A DNA stretch of 64,000 nucleotides from Fodinibacter sp963707895 (GTDB lineage Bacteria; Actinomycetota; Actinomycetes; Actinomycetales; Dermatophilaceae): the NCBI GenBank assembly GCA_963707895.1, contig CAVPRS010000006.1:1-64000 (forward strand). The letters run 5' to 3'. Below, piece after piece: positions 25,587-35,243 of this stretch. A program made the position numbers and the translations under genes. Numbering within the stretch: the first letter of the stretch is position 1; each line of letters opens with the position of its first letter. The notes below the pieces were generated by a model, which did no database searches, was not told the DNA's origin, and worked only from the letters and a program-made list of their open reading frames with translations.

Positions 25587-26684
25587 TTACCGGCGAGTCG
25601 CCGAGCTGTGGGTCGCGTCGACGAGCCCGATCGCGAGCCACGAGACGAGCATCGAGGACCCCCCGTACGACACGAAGGGCAGCGGCAGTCCGGTCACCGG
25701 AAGCAGGCCAAGGTTCATGCCGACGTTCTGCACCACCTGCACCGCGAGCCACGTCGCGACACCGACGGCCACGAGCCGCCCGAAGGCGTCCTCCGCCCGC
25801 GCCGCCACGACCAGCACCCGTCCGACGACGAAGGCGAGCAGGAGCAGCAGACCGGTGGCCCCCACGAAACCCAGCTCCTCCCCCGCCACCGAGAAGATGA
25901 AGTCGTTGAGCTGGTAGGGCACGTACCCACCCTGGGTGCGCTCCCCCCGCATGAAGCCCTGCCCCCACAGGCCGCCGGCCCCGATCGCGAGGCGCACCAT
26001 CCGGGTCTGGTAGCCGCTGCCCTGCGGGTCTGCCGACGGGTCGGCGAACGAGGTCAGCCGGTCTCGCTGGTAGTCACTGAGCACCGGCGTCACCAGCGCC
26101 ACCACGACCACGGCGATGCCGAGCAGCACGGCCCCCACCACCCAGCGTCGCGGCACCCCGGCCACGGTGATGACGACCGCGCCCACCGCGACGACGACCG
26201 CCGCCGACCCGAGGTCGGGCTGGAACAGGATCAGCACGGTCGGCAGGGCCACGAGGACGGCGGCCAGGGCCACCTCGCGCCGTCCGGGCGCGAGGCCGCG
26301 CTCGGCCTGTCCCGCGAGCAACGTCGCGAGGGCCAGGCACAGGCCGACCTTGGCCAGCTCGGCCGGTTGGATCGTGAAGCCCCCGACCAGCGGGATCCAG
26401 GACCGCGACCCGTTCACCGTTCGCCCGAGCGGGGTCAGCACGGCGAGCAGCAGGAGCAGCGACCCGGCATACACCCAGGGGGCCGCCAGCCGCACCCGCT
26501 GCTGGCCGACCCGGCTGACGAGCAGGGCCAGCCCCATCCCCACGGCGGCGGTGAGCAGGTGGCGCACGAGGTAGGCCGTGCCGTCGACGCGCACCGTGGC
26601 CGACCAGACCAGCAGGGCGCCGACCACGGACGTGCCGGCGGCGGCGACGTAGAGCCCGACGTCGTGGCGGGCCCAGGGGCTCAC
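25587..26684 (-). CDS. FtsW/RodA/SpoVE family peptidoglycan glycosyltransferase
   Basis: SEDS proteins polymerise lipid II into glycan strands with a partner class B PBP. About 365 residues form some ten membrane helices. Family landmarks are NGSRSWIPLVGGFTIQPAELAKVGL, LFQPDLGSAAVV and the C-terminal GLPLPFVSYGGSSM. The RodA-like sequence fits elongation rather than division, but no PBP gene is adjacent. The start is uncertain. I use the GTG at 26684, since longer starts at 26732 or 26777 would translate the tandem repeat upstream. It lies downstream of ribF on the same strand. Confidence 0.88.
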   Translation of the reverse strand: MSPWARHDVGLYVAAAGTSVVGALLVWSATVRVDGTAYLVRHLLTAAVGMGLALLVSRVGQQRVRLAAPWVYAGSLLLLLAVLTPLGRTVNGSRSWIPLVGGFTIQPAELAKVGLCLALATLLAGQAERGLAPGRREVALAAVLVALPTVLILFQPDLGSAAVVVAVGAVVITVAGVPRRWVVGAVLLGIAVVVVALVTPVLSDYQRDRLTSFADPSADPQGSGYQTRMVRLAIGAGGLWGQGFMRGERTQGGYVPYQLNDFIFSVAGEELGFVGATGLLLLLAFVVGRVLVVAARAEDAFGRLVAVGVATWLAVQVVQNVGMNLGLLPVTGLPLPFVSYGGSSMLVSWLAIGLVDATHSSATRR

Positions 26685-26713
26685 GGGCCGGGGTGCGGTG
26701 CTCAGCGGCTCAG

Positions 26714-26803
26714 GCCGGTGGGCCCACGCCATGACACGGATGCGTGCATCCGGGTCACGCCGGCGGGCCCACGCCATGACACGGATGCGTGCATCCGGGT
26801 CAT
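26714..26803. repeat. Two tandem copies of a 45-bp repeat with internal palindrome
   Basis: The unit from 26714 (GCCGGTGGGCCCACGCCATG onward) is repeated at 26759 with one internal base change. Each copy holds CGGATGC-GT-GCATCCG, extended by ATGAC/GTCAT to a 28-bp palindrome. The array covers the ribF stop codon and ends before the RodA start, so it could act as a terminator or leader element for the downstream gene. Confidence 0.85.
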
Positions 26804-27768
26804 GCGGGGACGATCTTGGTGAGCAGCTCGCGGCAGCGCGCGACGTCCTTGCCCATGGCCTCGAGCAGGTCGTCGATGTTCTCGAACTTCAACGTCGGCC
26901 GGATGTGGGCCGTGAACTCGACCAGCACCCGCTCGCCGTAGAGGTCGAGGTCGTCACGGTCGAGCACGTAGGCCTCGACGGTGCGCCGGTCCTGCGTCTC
27001 GAAGGTGGGGTTGGTGCCGACGCTGATCGCGGCGGGCATCGTGCGGTCGGGCTCGCCCTCGGCCAGGTCCAGCCGGGTCAGCCAGCCGGCGTAGACGCCC
27101 TCGAGCGGCACCAGGCCGAGCGAGTCGGCCGACAGGTTCGCCGTGGGGTAGCCCAGGCCCTTGCCACGGTGGTTGCCGTGCACGACCGTGCCGACGACCC
27201 GGTGCGGACGACCCAGGATGCGCGCGGCCTCGCCGACCTCGCCGGCCCGCAGGTGGTCGCGAACCACCGTCGAGGAGAACCGCTCCCCCTCACCGACGTC
27301 GTCGAGGGCCACGACCTCGAAGCCGAGCTGCTCGCCGAGGTCGGCCAGCGTCGAGACGTCGCCGGAGTTGCGGTAGCCGAAGCGGGTGTCCATGCCGACG
27401 ACGACGCACCGGGCGTCGAGGCCCCGCACGAAGACGGCCCGCACGAAGTCCTCGGGGCTCTGCTGGGCGAACTCGGTCGTGAAGTCGAGCACGAGGAGGC
27501 CGTCGATGCCGGAGTCGGCGATCAGGTGGTCGCGCACCGCACCGGGTGCGATCAGCTCGGGAGCCTGCTCGGGTCGGAGCACGGCGATCGGGTGCGGGTC
27601 GAAGGTGATCGCCACGGCCGGCAGCCCGAGGCGGTGACCCGCCTCGACGAGGGCGTCGAGCACCGCCCGGTGCCCTCGGTGGACGCCGTCGAAGTTGCCG
27701 AGGGTGAGGACGCAGGGCCGCAGGGCCTCAGGCGTCCGGGACGGGTCGGTCCAACGATGCACGGGCAC
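26800..27768 (-). CDS. ribF: Bifunctional riboflavin kinase/FAD synthetase
   Basis: RibF converts riboflavin to FMN and then FAD. It has 322 residues. The N-terminal adenylyltransferase domain carries TLGNFDGVHRGHRAV (about residues 21-35) and the MDTRFGYRNSGD loop. The C-terminal flavokinase domain has GTVVHGNHRGKGLGYPTAN and the NPTF motif. The GTG at 27768 or 27762 may start it. It follows truB by 4 bp and closes the conserved infB-rbfA-truB-ribF run. Its stop lies inside the 45-bp tandem repeat. Confidence 0.95.
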   Translation of the reverse strand: MPVHRWTDPSRTPEALRPCVLTLGNFDGVHRGHRAVLDALVEAGHRLGLPAVAITFDPHPIAVLRPEQAPELIAPGAVRDHLIADSGIDGLLVLDFTTEFAQQSPEDFVRAVFVRGLDARCVVVGMDTRFGYRNSGDVSTLADLGEQLGFEVVALDDVGEGERFSSTVVRDHLRAGEVGEAARILGRPHRVVGTVVHGNHRGKGLGYPTANLSADSLGLVPLEGVYAGWLTRLDLAEGEPDRTMPAAISVGTNPTFETQDRRTVEAYVLDRDDLDLYGERVLVEFTAHIRPTLKFENIDDLLEAMGKDVARCRELLTKIVPA

Positions 27769-27772
27769 CACT

Positions 27773-28699
27773 CTACGAAGTCGCCGGGGCAAACACGACG
27801 AGGGAGCGCGCGGTGGGACGCGACTCGTCGAGCATCGCGACCAGGGTGCCGTCGGGGGCGATCGCGGCGACCGGTTCGGTGCGTCCGGGCACCTCCGACT
27901 CCAGCCGCTGGCCGTAGCCCAGGGTGCGGGCCTGCGCCTCGTCGACCTCGCGCACCGTGAAGGCGGCCCGGGCGGCATCCGCGATGGGGGTGACCGGCAT
28001 CGGCTCGCCCTGGCGGGCCTCGAGGTCGGCGAGCGGGTGCGCCTCGGCGATCGCGAAGCCCCCGACCCGGGTGCGCCGCAGTGCCGTGAGGTGGCCGCCG
28101 CAACCGAGCGCCGCACCGAGGTCCCGGGCCAGCGCCCGGACGTAGGTACCGGACGACACGGTGACCTCGACGTCGACGTCGAGCACCGGGGTGCCGTCGG
28201 CGTCGGCCTCGCGCAGGTCGCCGACGACGAAGCGCGACACGGTGACCGGTCGCGCCTCGAGCTCGACCGCCTCCCCGCTTCGCACCCGGTGGTAGGCGCG
28301 CTCCCCCTTGACCTTGATCGCGCTGACCGCGCTCGGCACCTGCTCGATGTCGCCGGTGAGCGCGGCAACGGCCTGCGCCACGGCATCCGGTGTGACGCCG
28401 ACGGCTCCGACGGATGCCGTGACGTCTCCCTCGGCGTCGTCGGTCAGCGTGGCCTGGCCGAGGCGGACGGTCGCGGTGTAGTCCTTGTCGCAGCCCACGA
28501 GGAAGGTGAGCAGCCGGGTGGCCCGGCCGACGCCGAGCACGAGGACCCCGGTGGCCATCGGGTCGAGGGTGCCGGCGTGGCCGACCTTGCGGGTGCCACA
28601 CAGGCGGCGGGCACGGGCCACGACGTCGTGGCTCGTCCAGCCCTGCGGCTTGTCGACGACCAGGATGCCGTCGGGGCTCGGCTCAGCCGGCGTGCTCAC
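27773..28699 (-). CDS. truB: tRNA pseudouridine(55) synthase
   Basis: TruB makes pseudouridine 55 in the T-loop of tRNAs. The protein has 308 residues. It opens with DGILVVDKPQGWTSHDVV; the catalytic aspartate is in HAGTLDPMATGVL, followed by the LVGCDKDYTATVRLG strand and the SAIKVKGERAY motif. A PUA-like C-terminal domain ends it. The GTG at 28699 lies inside the end of rbfA (17-bp overlap), which suggests coupled translation. Confidence 0.95.
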   Translation of the reverse strand: MSTPAEPSPDGILVVDKPQGWTSHDVVARARRLCGTRKVGHAGTLDPMATGVLVLGVGRATRLLTFLVGCDKDYTATVRLGQATLTDDAEGDVTASVGAVGVTPDAVAQAVAALTGDIEQVPSAVSAIKVKGERAYHRVRSGEAVELEARPVTVSRFVVGDLREADADGTPVLDVDVEVTVSSGTYVRALARDLGAALGCGGHLTALRRTRVGGFAIAEAHPLADLEARQGEPMPVTPIADAARAAFTVREVDEAQARTLGYGQRLESEVPGRTEPVAAIAPDGTLVAMLDESRPTARSLVVFAPATS

Positions 28700-29180
28700 C
28701 CGGCTCCTCGTCGGCCTCGGCCCGGCCGAGCGCTTCCGCCCCGCCGGACTCGTCGTCCTCGTCGCGGTCCTTCTTGTAGGGGTCGGCCTCACCGGCGTGC
28801 ACGGCTCCGGCGGCCGCCGCCGCCACCGCGGCATCCCGCTCCCTCGCCTCGCGCAGCAGGTCCTCGAGGTGCGCGGCGGTCTCCGGGATGGCGTCGGCGA
28901 TGAACTCCAGGCTCGGCGTGAGCCGGATGCCGAGCTGCTTGCCGACGAACGAGCGCAGCTTGCCCTTGTTGAGCTCGAGCAGGCGGGCGGTCTGGGCGCG
29001 CTGGCCGGCATCCCCGAAGACGGTGTAGAAGAGCGAGGCGTGCTGGAGGTCACCGGTGACGCGGACGTCGGTGATGGTGACGAACCCCAGGTCGGGGTCC
29101 TTGACGATCGACTCGAGGTTCTCGGCGGTCAGCGTCTTGATGCGGTCGGCGATCTTCTGGGCGCGTGCGGTGTCGGCCAC
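28683..29180 (-). CDS. rbfA: 30S ribosome-binding factor RbfA
   Basis: RbfA binds the neck of the immature 30S subunit and helps finish the 16S 5' end, mainly in cold growth. The single KH-type domain spans about residues 1-115 with GFVTITDVRVTGDLQHASLF and the LGIRLTPSLEFIAD strand. An acidic, disordered C-terminal tail rich in Glu and Asp follows, longer than in E. coli but usual in actinobacteria. A hairpin separates it from infB upstream. Confidence 0.95.
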   Translation of the reverse strand: MADTARAQKIADRIKTLTAENLESIVKDPDLGFVTITDVRVTGDLQHASLFYTVFGDAGQRAQTARLLELNKGKLRSFVGKQLGIRLTPSLEFIADAIPETAAHLEDLLREARERDAAVAAAAAGAVHAGEADPYKKDRDEDDESGGAEALGRAEADEEPGEHAG

Positions 29181-29246
29181 GGCTCCTCCTCAAGTCGTCG
29201 TGCTGGGGCGCCACCACCCTAGTGACCGGGTGGCGGCCGGGACGGC

Positions 29247-29282
29247 AGCGGGCGGTGCACCACGATGGGTGCACCGCCCGCT
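29247..29282 (-). terminator. Hairpin between infB and rbfA
   Basis: Perfect 14-base arms (29247-29260 and 29269-29282, AGCGGGCGGTGCAC and complement) enclose an 8-base loop, 22 bp after the infB stop. It may end part of the infB transcript, so rbfA-truB-ribF would be expressed by read-through or from its own promoter. Confidence 0.65.
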
Positions 29283-29304
29283 GACCTGACGGACCGGTCG
29301 CGCG

Positions 29305-32163
29305 TCAGACGCGCGGCTTCTCCCGCATCTCGTACGTCGCGATGAGGTCCTCGAGCTGGAGGTCGTTGAACGACCCCAGGTTGATGCCGCACTCGAAGCC
29401 CTCGCGGACCTCGGTGACGTCGTCCTTGAACCGGCGCAGGCCGGCGATCTCGATGTTCTCGGCGACGACGACGCCGTTGCGGGTGATCCGGGCGCGGGTA
29501 CCGCGCTTGATCTCGCCGCTGCGGACGATCGAGCCGGCGATGTTGCCGAACTTGCTGCTCCGGAAGATCTCGCGGATCTGCGCGGTGCCCAGCTCGACCT
29601 CCTCGAACTCCGGCTTGAGCATGCCCTTGAGGGCCTGCTCGATCTCGTCGATCGCCTGGTAGATGACCGAGTAGTAGCGGATCTCGACACCCTCGCGCTC
29701 GGCGACCTCGGCGTTCTGGCCCTCGGCCCGGACGTTGAAGCCGATGATGATGGCGTCGGACGCCATCGCGAGGTTGATGTTGTTGAGCGTGATCGCGCCG
29801 ACGCCGCGGTCGATGATCCGCAGGTCGACCTCCTCGCCCACGTCGATCTGGAGCAGGGCGTCCTCGAGCGCCTCGACCGAACCCGACACGTCACCCTTGA
29901 GGATGAGGTTGAGGGTGTCGACCTTGCCCGCCGCGAGTGCCTCGTTGAGGTCCTCGAGCGAGATGCGCTTGCGGGCCTTGGCCAGGCTCGCCTGACGGTC
30001 GGCCGCCTCGCGCTTCTCGGCGATCTGCCGAGCGGTGCGGTCGTCGGGAGCGACGACGAAGGTGTCGCCGGCCCGCGGGACCGAGGACAGACCCAGCACC
30101 TGCACCGGGCGGGACGGGCCTGCCTCCGGCACGGCGTTGCCGTGCTCGTCGAGCATCGCCCGGACGCGTCCGTGCGATGAGCCCGCGACGATCGCGTCAC
30201 CCACCTGCAGCGTGCCCGTCTGGATGAGCACTGTCGCCGTGGCGCCGCGACCCTTGTCGAGGTTGGCCTCGATCGCGATGCCACGGGCCTCGCGCTCGGG
30301 GTTGGCCCGCAGGTCGAGCGCCGCGTCGGCGGTGAGCAGGACGGCCTCGAGCAGCTGGTCGATGTTCAGCCCCTGCTTCGCGGAGACGTCGACGAACATC
30401 GTCTCGCCGCCGTACTCCTCTGCGACGAGGTTGTACTCGGTGAGCTGCTGACGCACCTTGCTCGGGTTGGCGCCCTCGACGTCGATCTTGTTGACCGCGA
30501 CGACGATCGGGACGTCGGCCGCCTGCATGTGGTTGAGCGCCTCGATGGTCTGCGGCATGACGCCGTCGTCGGCCGCGACCACGAGGATCGCGATGTCGGT
30601 GACCTTGGCACCACGGGCACGCATGGCGGTGAACGCCTCGTGGCCCGGGGTGTCGATGAAGGTGATCGGACGGTCGACGCCCTCGTGCTCGCGGTGGACC
30701 TGGTAGGCACCGATGTGCTGGGTGATGCCACCGGTCTCGCCGCCCGCGACGTCCTCGTTGCGGATGGCGTCGAGCAGGCGCGTCTTGCCGTGGTCGACGT
30801 GACCCACGACGGTGACGACCGGCGGGCGGGCCTCGAGGACGTCGTCGTCCTCGCCCTCGATGCCGGTCTCGAGGTCGATGTGGAACGAGTCGAAGAGCTC
30901 GCGCTCCTCCTCCTCGGGCGACACCATGCGGATGTCGTAGCCGAGCTCGCTGCCGAGCAGACGGAAGGTGTCCTCGTCGAGGCTCTGGGTCGCCGTGGCC
31001 ATCTCACCGAGGTGGAACAGCACGGTGACGAGCGCACCCGGGTTCGCGTCGATCTTGTCGGCGAAGTCGCTCAGGCTCGCGCCCTGGCGGATCTGGATGA
31101 CGGTGGTGCCGTCACCGCGGGGGACGCTGACGCCACCGATCGACGGTGCCTGCATCTCCTCGAACTCCATGCGCTTGGCGCGCTTGGACTTGCGGGCACG
31201 ACCGGGACGACCGCCACCGCGGCCGAAGGCACCCTGGGTGCCGCCACGACCACCGGGGCCGCCGCGGAAACCGCCGCCGCCACCGGGACGACCGCCGAAG
31301 CCGCCGCCCGCACCGGGGCCACCGCCACCGGGACGTGCACCGGCCGCACCGGGACGAGCGCCACCACGGGTGGGACGCTCACCGGGACGGGCCACGGCCG
31401 AGCGGTCGGGCATCATGCCCGGGCTCGGACGCGCGCCACCGGGACGCGGACCGGCCGCACCGGCACCGCCGGGGCCGCCGGCACCGCCGGGACGGGTGCC
31501 CGGACGGCTCTGCGGACGCGGCATCCCCTGGCTGGGGGCGAACGGGTTGTTGCCGGGGCGCGCCGCGCTCTCGCGGGAGCGGCCCATCCCCTGGCTCGGG
31601 GCGAACGGGTTGTTGCCCGGTCGCGGGGTGCTCGGGCGCGGTCCACCCGGGCGGGGAGCGGTCTGGCCGGCCCCACCCTCGCGGGCGGCCGGGGCCACCG
31701 GTGCGGCGGGCTCGGGCGCAGCGGCCGGAGCCGACGGCGCAGCCGGCGCCGAGGCGGCGGCGGGTGCCGGGGTGGCCGGGGCGGGAGCGGCCGGCGCGGG
31801 CGTTGACCTGCTCGGGGCAGGCGCACTCGCGGCGGGTGCACTCGCGGCAGGTGCGCTGGGGGCCGCGGCGGCGGGTGCCGGAGCGGACGCGGCCGCCGGG
31901 GCGGACGGTGCCTCGGCAGCGGCCGCGGCGGTCTTCGCAGCAGCCGGCGCGGGCTTGGTGGCCGGGGCCCTCTTCGCCGCGGCCGGAGCCTCGGCCTTGG
32001 GGGCCTCGGTGGGGAACTTCTCGTTGTACCTGCGCACGACAGGGGTTTCGATCGTCGAGCTGGCGCTCTTGACGTACTCACCCATGCCGTTCAGGCGCTC
32101 GAGGAGGACCTTGCTGGTCACTCCGAGCTCCTTGGCAAGTGCGCTCACACGGACTTTAGACAC
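29305..32163 (-). CDS. infB: Translation initiation factor IF-2
   Basis: IF-2 is the GTPase that delivers fMet-tRNA to the ribosome. It has 952 residues. The N-terminal IF2-N helix bundle (KVRVSALAKELGV) is followed by about 250 residues of Ala/Pro-rich and then Gly/Arg-rich disordered linker, including two copies of NNPFAPSQGM. The G domain begins near 450: VGHVDHGKT, DTPGHEAF and NKID. Domains II to IV follow, ending with the C1-C2 initiator-tRNA-binding part. It starts at GTG after AGGAGA. Confidence 0.98.
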   Translation of the reverse strand: MSKVRVSALAKELGVTSKVLLERLNGMGEYVKSASSTIETPVVRRYNEKFPTEAPKAEAPAAAKRAPATKPAPAAAKTAAAAAEAPSAPAAASAPAPAAAAPSAPAASAPAASAPAPSRSTPAPAAPAPATPAPAAASAPAAPSAPAAAPEPAAPVAPAAREGGAGQTAPRPGGPRPSTPRPGNNPFAPSQGMGRSRESAARPGNNPFAPSQGMPRPQSRPGTRPGGAGGPGGAGAAGPRPGGARPSPGMMPDRSAVARPGERPTRGGARPGAAGARPGGGGPGAGGGFGGRPGGGGGFRGGPGGRGGTQGAFGRGGGRPGRARKSKRAKRMEFEEMQAPSIGGVSVPRGDGTTVIQIRQGASLSDFADKIDANPGALVTVLFHLGEMATATQSLDEDTFRLLGSELGYDIRMVSPEEEERELFDSFHIDLETGIEGEDDDVLEARPPVVTVVGHVDHGKTRLLDAIRNEDVAGGETGGITQHIGAYQVHREHEGVDRPITFIDTPGHEAFTAMRARGAKVTDIAILVVAADDGVMPQTIEALNHMQAADVPIVVAVNKIDVEGANPSKVRQQLTEYNLVAEEYGGETMFVDVSAKQGLNIDQLLEAVLLTADAALDLRANPEREARGIAIEANLDKGRGATATVLIQTGTLQVGDAIVAGSSHGRVRAMLDEHGNAVPEAGPSRPVQVLGLSSVPRAGDTFVVAPDDRTARQIAEKREAADRQASLAKARKRISLEDLNEALAAGKVDTLNLILKGDVSGSVEALEDALLQIDVGEEVDLRIIDRGVGAITLNNINLAMASDAIIIGFNVRAEGQNAEVAEREGVEIRYYSVIYQAIDEIEQALKGMLKPEFEEVELGTAQIREIFRSSKFGNIAGSIVRSGEIKRGTRARITRNGVVVAENIEIAGLRRFKDDVTEVREGFECGINLGSFNDLQLEDLIATYEMREKPRV

Positions 32164-32256
32164 ATTTCTCCTGTCCAGGTCCGTGCTCGGTTGCGCGGAC
32201 CGTCGTTACAGCTGGGGGGTGCTCATCGCTGAGTACTCATCGGGTGCTCATCAGCG

Positions 32257-32592
32257 TCAAACCCGCTTTCGGTTCTTGCTCTCGGACGGTGGCTCCTGCT
32301 CGTGTTCCCTGACCCAGTCGGCCACTGCACTGTGGTCGGGTGGCGTGCTGCAGCGCAGCGCGCGCCCGAACGCCCGGCGGCGGACGGCGAGGTCGAGGCA
32401 CGAGACGACCGGGTGCAGCGAGGCGCCACGCCCTGGTCGACGGCGCTCGGGGTCCGGCAGGACGACAGGGATGCCGTCGGCGCCGGGTCCGAGGACCACT
32501 CGCAGGAGTGCCGACCGGCTATCCGACCCACGGCACCCGATGCAGGTACGCAACGAGTCCCCGGGCCGGAGTCCAGTCCGGTCGGTCCCCAC
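32257..32592 (-). CDS. ylxR: YlxR family protein (DUF448)
   Basis: YlxR is a small RNA-binding-like protein encoded between nusA and infB in most Gram-positive bacteria. The 111-residue protein has the family motif RTCIGCR at residues 16-22 and the GRGASLHPVVSCLDLAVRRR segment. It starts 11 bp after the nusA stop. The B. subtilis homologue has been linked to control of gene expression; a role here is by homology only. Confidence 0.9.
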   Translation of the reverse strand: MGTDRTGLRPGDSLRTCIGCRGSDSRSALLRVVLGPGADGIPVVLPDPERRRPGRGASLHPVVSCLDLAVRRRAFGRALRCSTPPDHSAVADWVREHEQEPPSESKNRKRV

Positions 32593-32603
32593 CAGTCTAC
32601 CGC

Positions 32604-33669
32604 CTAGGGGCGCCGGGGCGCGTCATCGGTGCGGGCAGGGGCCCCGGCCGTGCCCTCGGTGTCGGGGCGGATGTCGATCCGCCAGCCGGTGAGCTTGGCC
32701 GCGAGCCGGGCGTTCTGGCCCTCACGGCCGATGGCCAGGGAGAGCTGGTAGTCGGGCACGACGACGCGAGCCGAGCGCAGCTGGCGGTCGACGATCTCGA
32801 CCGAGGAGACGCGCGCAGGGGACAACGCCGCGGCGATGAACGAGGCCGGGTCGTCGGACCAGTCGACGATGTCGATCTTCTCGCCGTGCAGCTCGCTCAT
32901 GACGGCACGCACCCGCGCGCCCATCGGGCCGATGCACGAGCCCTTGGCGTTCAGGCCCGGCACGGAGGAGTGCACCGCGATCTTGGTGCGGTGACCGGCC
33001 TCGCGGGCCAAGCGCCTCGATCTGCACGCTGCCGTCGGCGATCTCGGGCACCTCGAGCGCGAAGAGCTTCTTGACCAGGTTGGGGTGGGTGCGCGACAGG
33101 CCGATCTGCGGGCCGCGCATCCCGCGCTTGACCGACACGACGAAGCAGCGCAGCCGCTGGCCGTGCACGTAGCTCTCGCCGGGCACCTGCTCGGCGAGCG
33201 GCAGGATGCCCTCCACCGCGCCGAAGTCGACGGTGACGTGCCGCGGGTCGGGGCTCTGCTGGATGATGCCGGCGACGATGTCGCCCTCGCGGCCCTTGAA
33301 GTCGCCGAGGATCGCGTCGTCCTCGATGTCGCGCAGCCGCTGCACGATCACCTGTCGTGCCGTGGCGGCCGCGACCCGGCCGAAGCCGGTCGGGGTGTCG
33401 TCGAACTCGGGACCCGCCTCGCGGTGTGGTCGCGCGGGGTTGCCCTCGTCGTCGACCTCGCCCTCGGCGGGTGGGACCTCGTGGTCCTCCCGCGCCCAGA
33501 TGACGACGTGCCCGGTCTTGCGGTCGAGCTCGGCGCGCGAGTGGCGGAAGTGACCGTCGGTGCGCTGGTAGGCGAGCACGAGGGCCTGCTCGATCGCCGG
33601 GATGAGCACGTCGAGGGAGATGCCCCGCTCACGCTCGAGTGCGCGCAGGGCGGCCAGGTCGATGTCCAT
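32604..33669 (-). CDS. nusA: Transcription termination/antitermination factor NusA, broken by one inserted base
   Basis: NusA binds RNA polymerase and controls pausing, termination and antitermination. The N-terminal polymerase-binding domain starts at the ATG at 33669 (MDIDLAALRALERERG) after a good AAGGAG site. An S1 domain follows, then two KH domains with GSCIGPMGARVRAV and LSLAIGREGQNARLAAKLTG. Near 33010 the minus strand reads GCGCTTGGCCCGC where GCGCTGGCCCGC would keep the frame. This splits the gene into two reading frames. The gene is essential, so the extra base is almost surely an error. The protein would be about 355 residues, normal for actinobacteria. Confidence 0.93.
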
Positions 33670-33670
33670 G

Positions 33671-34189
33671 TCAGCTCTCCTTGCTCTCGTCGGGCCGGGC
33701 GAACTCGACCTGCACCGCGGCCCGCTCGACACCGGCGTACGGCAGCGTCTCGGTGCGGGCGGGGGTCTTCTTCGTGGCGGGTACCTCGAGCACGACCTCG
33801 GCGGCCGAGGCGCTCGTGATCCGCCCGGTGACCTGGCCACCGTCGTGCTCCACGGTGACGAGGCGGCCCACGTTGCGACGGAAGTGTCGGGGCTCGGTGA
33901 GGGGGCGTCCGACGCCGGCCGAGGAGACCTCGAGCGTGTAGGGCTGCTCGCCCATGACGTCGGAGGCGTCGAGCGCCTCGCTCACCAGGCGGGTCGCGTC
34001 GGCGACCTCGTCGAGGGAGAGCGGAGCGGTGGGCTCGGAGACGGTGTCGACGTCGCCGAGGTCGCGGTCGAGGAGCACCTTGACGACGCGGCGCCGGCCG
34101 GCGGGAGTGACGACGACGTCCTCGAGCACGAGTCCGCTGGCCGCGAGGGCGCTGTGCAGAGGGGGGCGGATGCTTTCCGCTGTGGTCAT
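33671..34189 (-). CDS. rimP: Ribosome maturation factor RimP
   Basis: RimP helps assemble the 30S subunit at an early stage. This 172-residue protein has the two-domain family form. The N-terminal part carries VVVTPAGRRRVVKVLLDRD, and the YTLEVSSAGVGRPLTEPRHF motif is diagnostic. The SH3-like C-terminal domain has GRLVTVEHDG. It starts at ATG after GGAGGG, and its stop lies 1 bp before the nusA start. It leads the rimP-nusA-ylxR-infB transcript. Confidence 0.95.
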   Translation of the reverse strand: MTTAESIRPPLHSALAASGLVLEDVVVTPAGRRRVVKVLLDRDLGDVDTVSEPTAPLSLDEVADATRLVSEALDASDVMGEQPYTLEVSSAGVGRPLTEPRHFRRNVGRLVTVEHDGGQVTGRITSASAAEVVLEVPATKKTPARTETLPYAGVERAAVQVEFARPDESKES

Positions 34190-34289
34190 GGCGACCCTCC
34201 CTCTCTGCAGTTTGTCGGTCGGCGGGTGAGCGCCTCCCCCACTGTAGGACAGATCGGAACGGGCTCCGAACCCGTGCGATGATGCGCGC

Positions 34290-35243
34290 ATGAGGGAGGG
34301 AGCGCGCCCCGGCGTCGCGCGGCGCACCCTCCTCGCAGGGGTGCTGGCGGGGGTCCTGCCGGCCGCCGGATGCGGCATCCGGCTCGAGGACGACGCTCCT
34401 CGCGTTCCCCTGGTCCCGGCCCGCACCCCGGTCCCCGCCGAGGCCGAGCTGGTCGCCCTGACCCGCGACACCGCGGCCCTGGCCGAGCTGGCCACGACGG
34501 TGGCCGGCGCACTCGCCGCCGACCTCGCGGCCCTGCATCGTCGCCAGCACACGGTGCTTCGCTCGACCCTGGTCTCCGACGGGGTTCCGGCCGCCGACCT
34601 CGACGCCGCCCCCACGCCCTCGGGCACCGGGTCCGCCTCGGCGTCGGCGTCGGCGGCCGCGCCTGCCGCCGGGGACGGGCGGACGGCGCTGGCGAAGGAC
34701 GAGGGGGCCTCGGCCGCGACCGCCGCCACGTTCGCCGGGGTGGCGACCGACCTGCGTGCCACCATCGCGTCCCTGCACGCCCAGCGGTACGCCGCGGCGA
34801 CGCTCCTCGCCGGACGCCCACCCACGGTGCCCCTCGACCCGATCACCGGGAGCCACGTGGAGGCCCTGGCCGCCTCGACGTCGGCCGCGATCTACTTCCT
34901 CGAGGTGGTCGCCGCCCGCTCCACCGGGGGCCAGCGGGCGCGCGCCGACGCCACCCTGCTCGCCCTGCACGACCTGCGCGCCGACCAGACCGGAGGAGGC
35001 GCCGTGCCCGACGACTCCCTGGGCCACCCCCTCCCCTTCGCGGTCGACGACCGCACGGCGGCGGCCCGGCTGGCGCGCACGACGCTCACCACCCTTCGGG
35101 CCTCGTACGGGCCGGAGCTCGCCCCGATCGTCGGCTCCGACGGCGGCGCCGGCCTCGCGGCCCTGACCCGCTGGCTGGGTACCGTCGAGGTCGAGGCGCA
35201 CCGCTGGGGAGTGGCGCTCGAGCCGTTCCCCGGGCTCACGTGA
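34290..35243 (+). CDS. Lipoprotein with ferritin-like DUF4439-type domain
   Basis: This 317-residue protein has an N-terminal twin-arginine-like basic start (ARRTLL), a hydrophobic stretch and a lipobox ending PAAGC (Cys about residue 29), so it should be a membrane-anchored outer-face lipoprotein. The rest is Ala-rich helix. The C-terminal half (about 190-315) resembles the DUF4439 ferritin-like four-helix domain found next to rimP in many actinobacteria. Acidic metal ligands are not obvious, so oxidase activity is doubtful. It runs divergently from rimP and overlaps the next gene by 4 bp (GTGA). Confidence 0.7.
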   Translation: MREGARPGVARRTLLAGVLAGVLPAAGCGIRLEDDAPRVPLVPARTPVPAEAELVALTRDTAALAELATTVAGALAADLAALHRRQHTVLRSTLVSDGVPAADLDAAPTPSGTGSASASASAAAPAAGDGRTALAKDEGASAATAATFAGVATDLRATIASLHAQRYAAATLLAGRPPTVPLDPITGSHVEALAASTSAAIYFLEVVAARSTGGQRARADATLLALHDLRADQTGGGAVPDDSLGHPLPFAVDDRTAAARLARTTLTTLRASYGPELAPIVGSDGGAGLAALTRWLGTVEVEAHRWGVALEPFPGLT

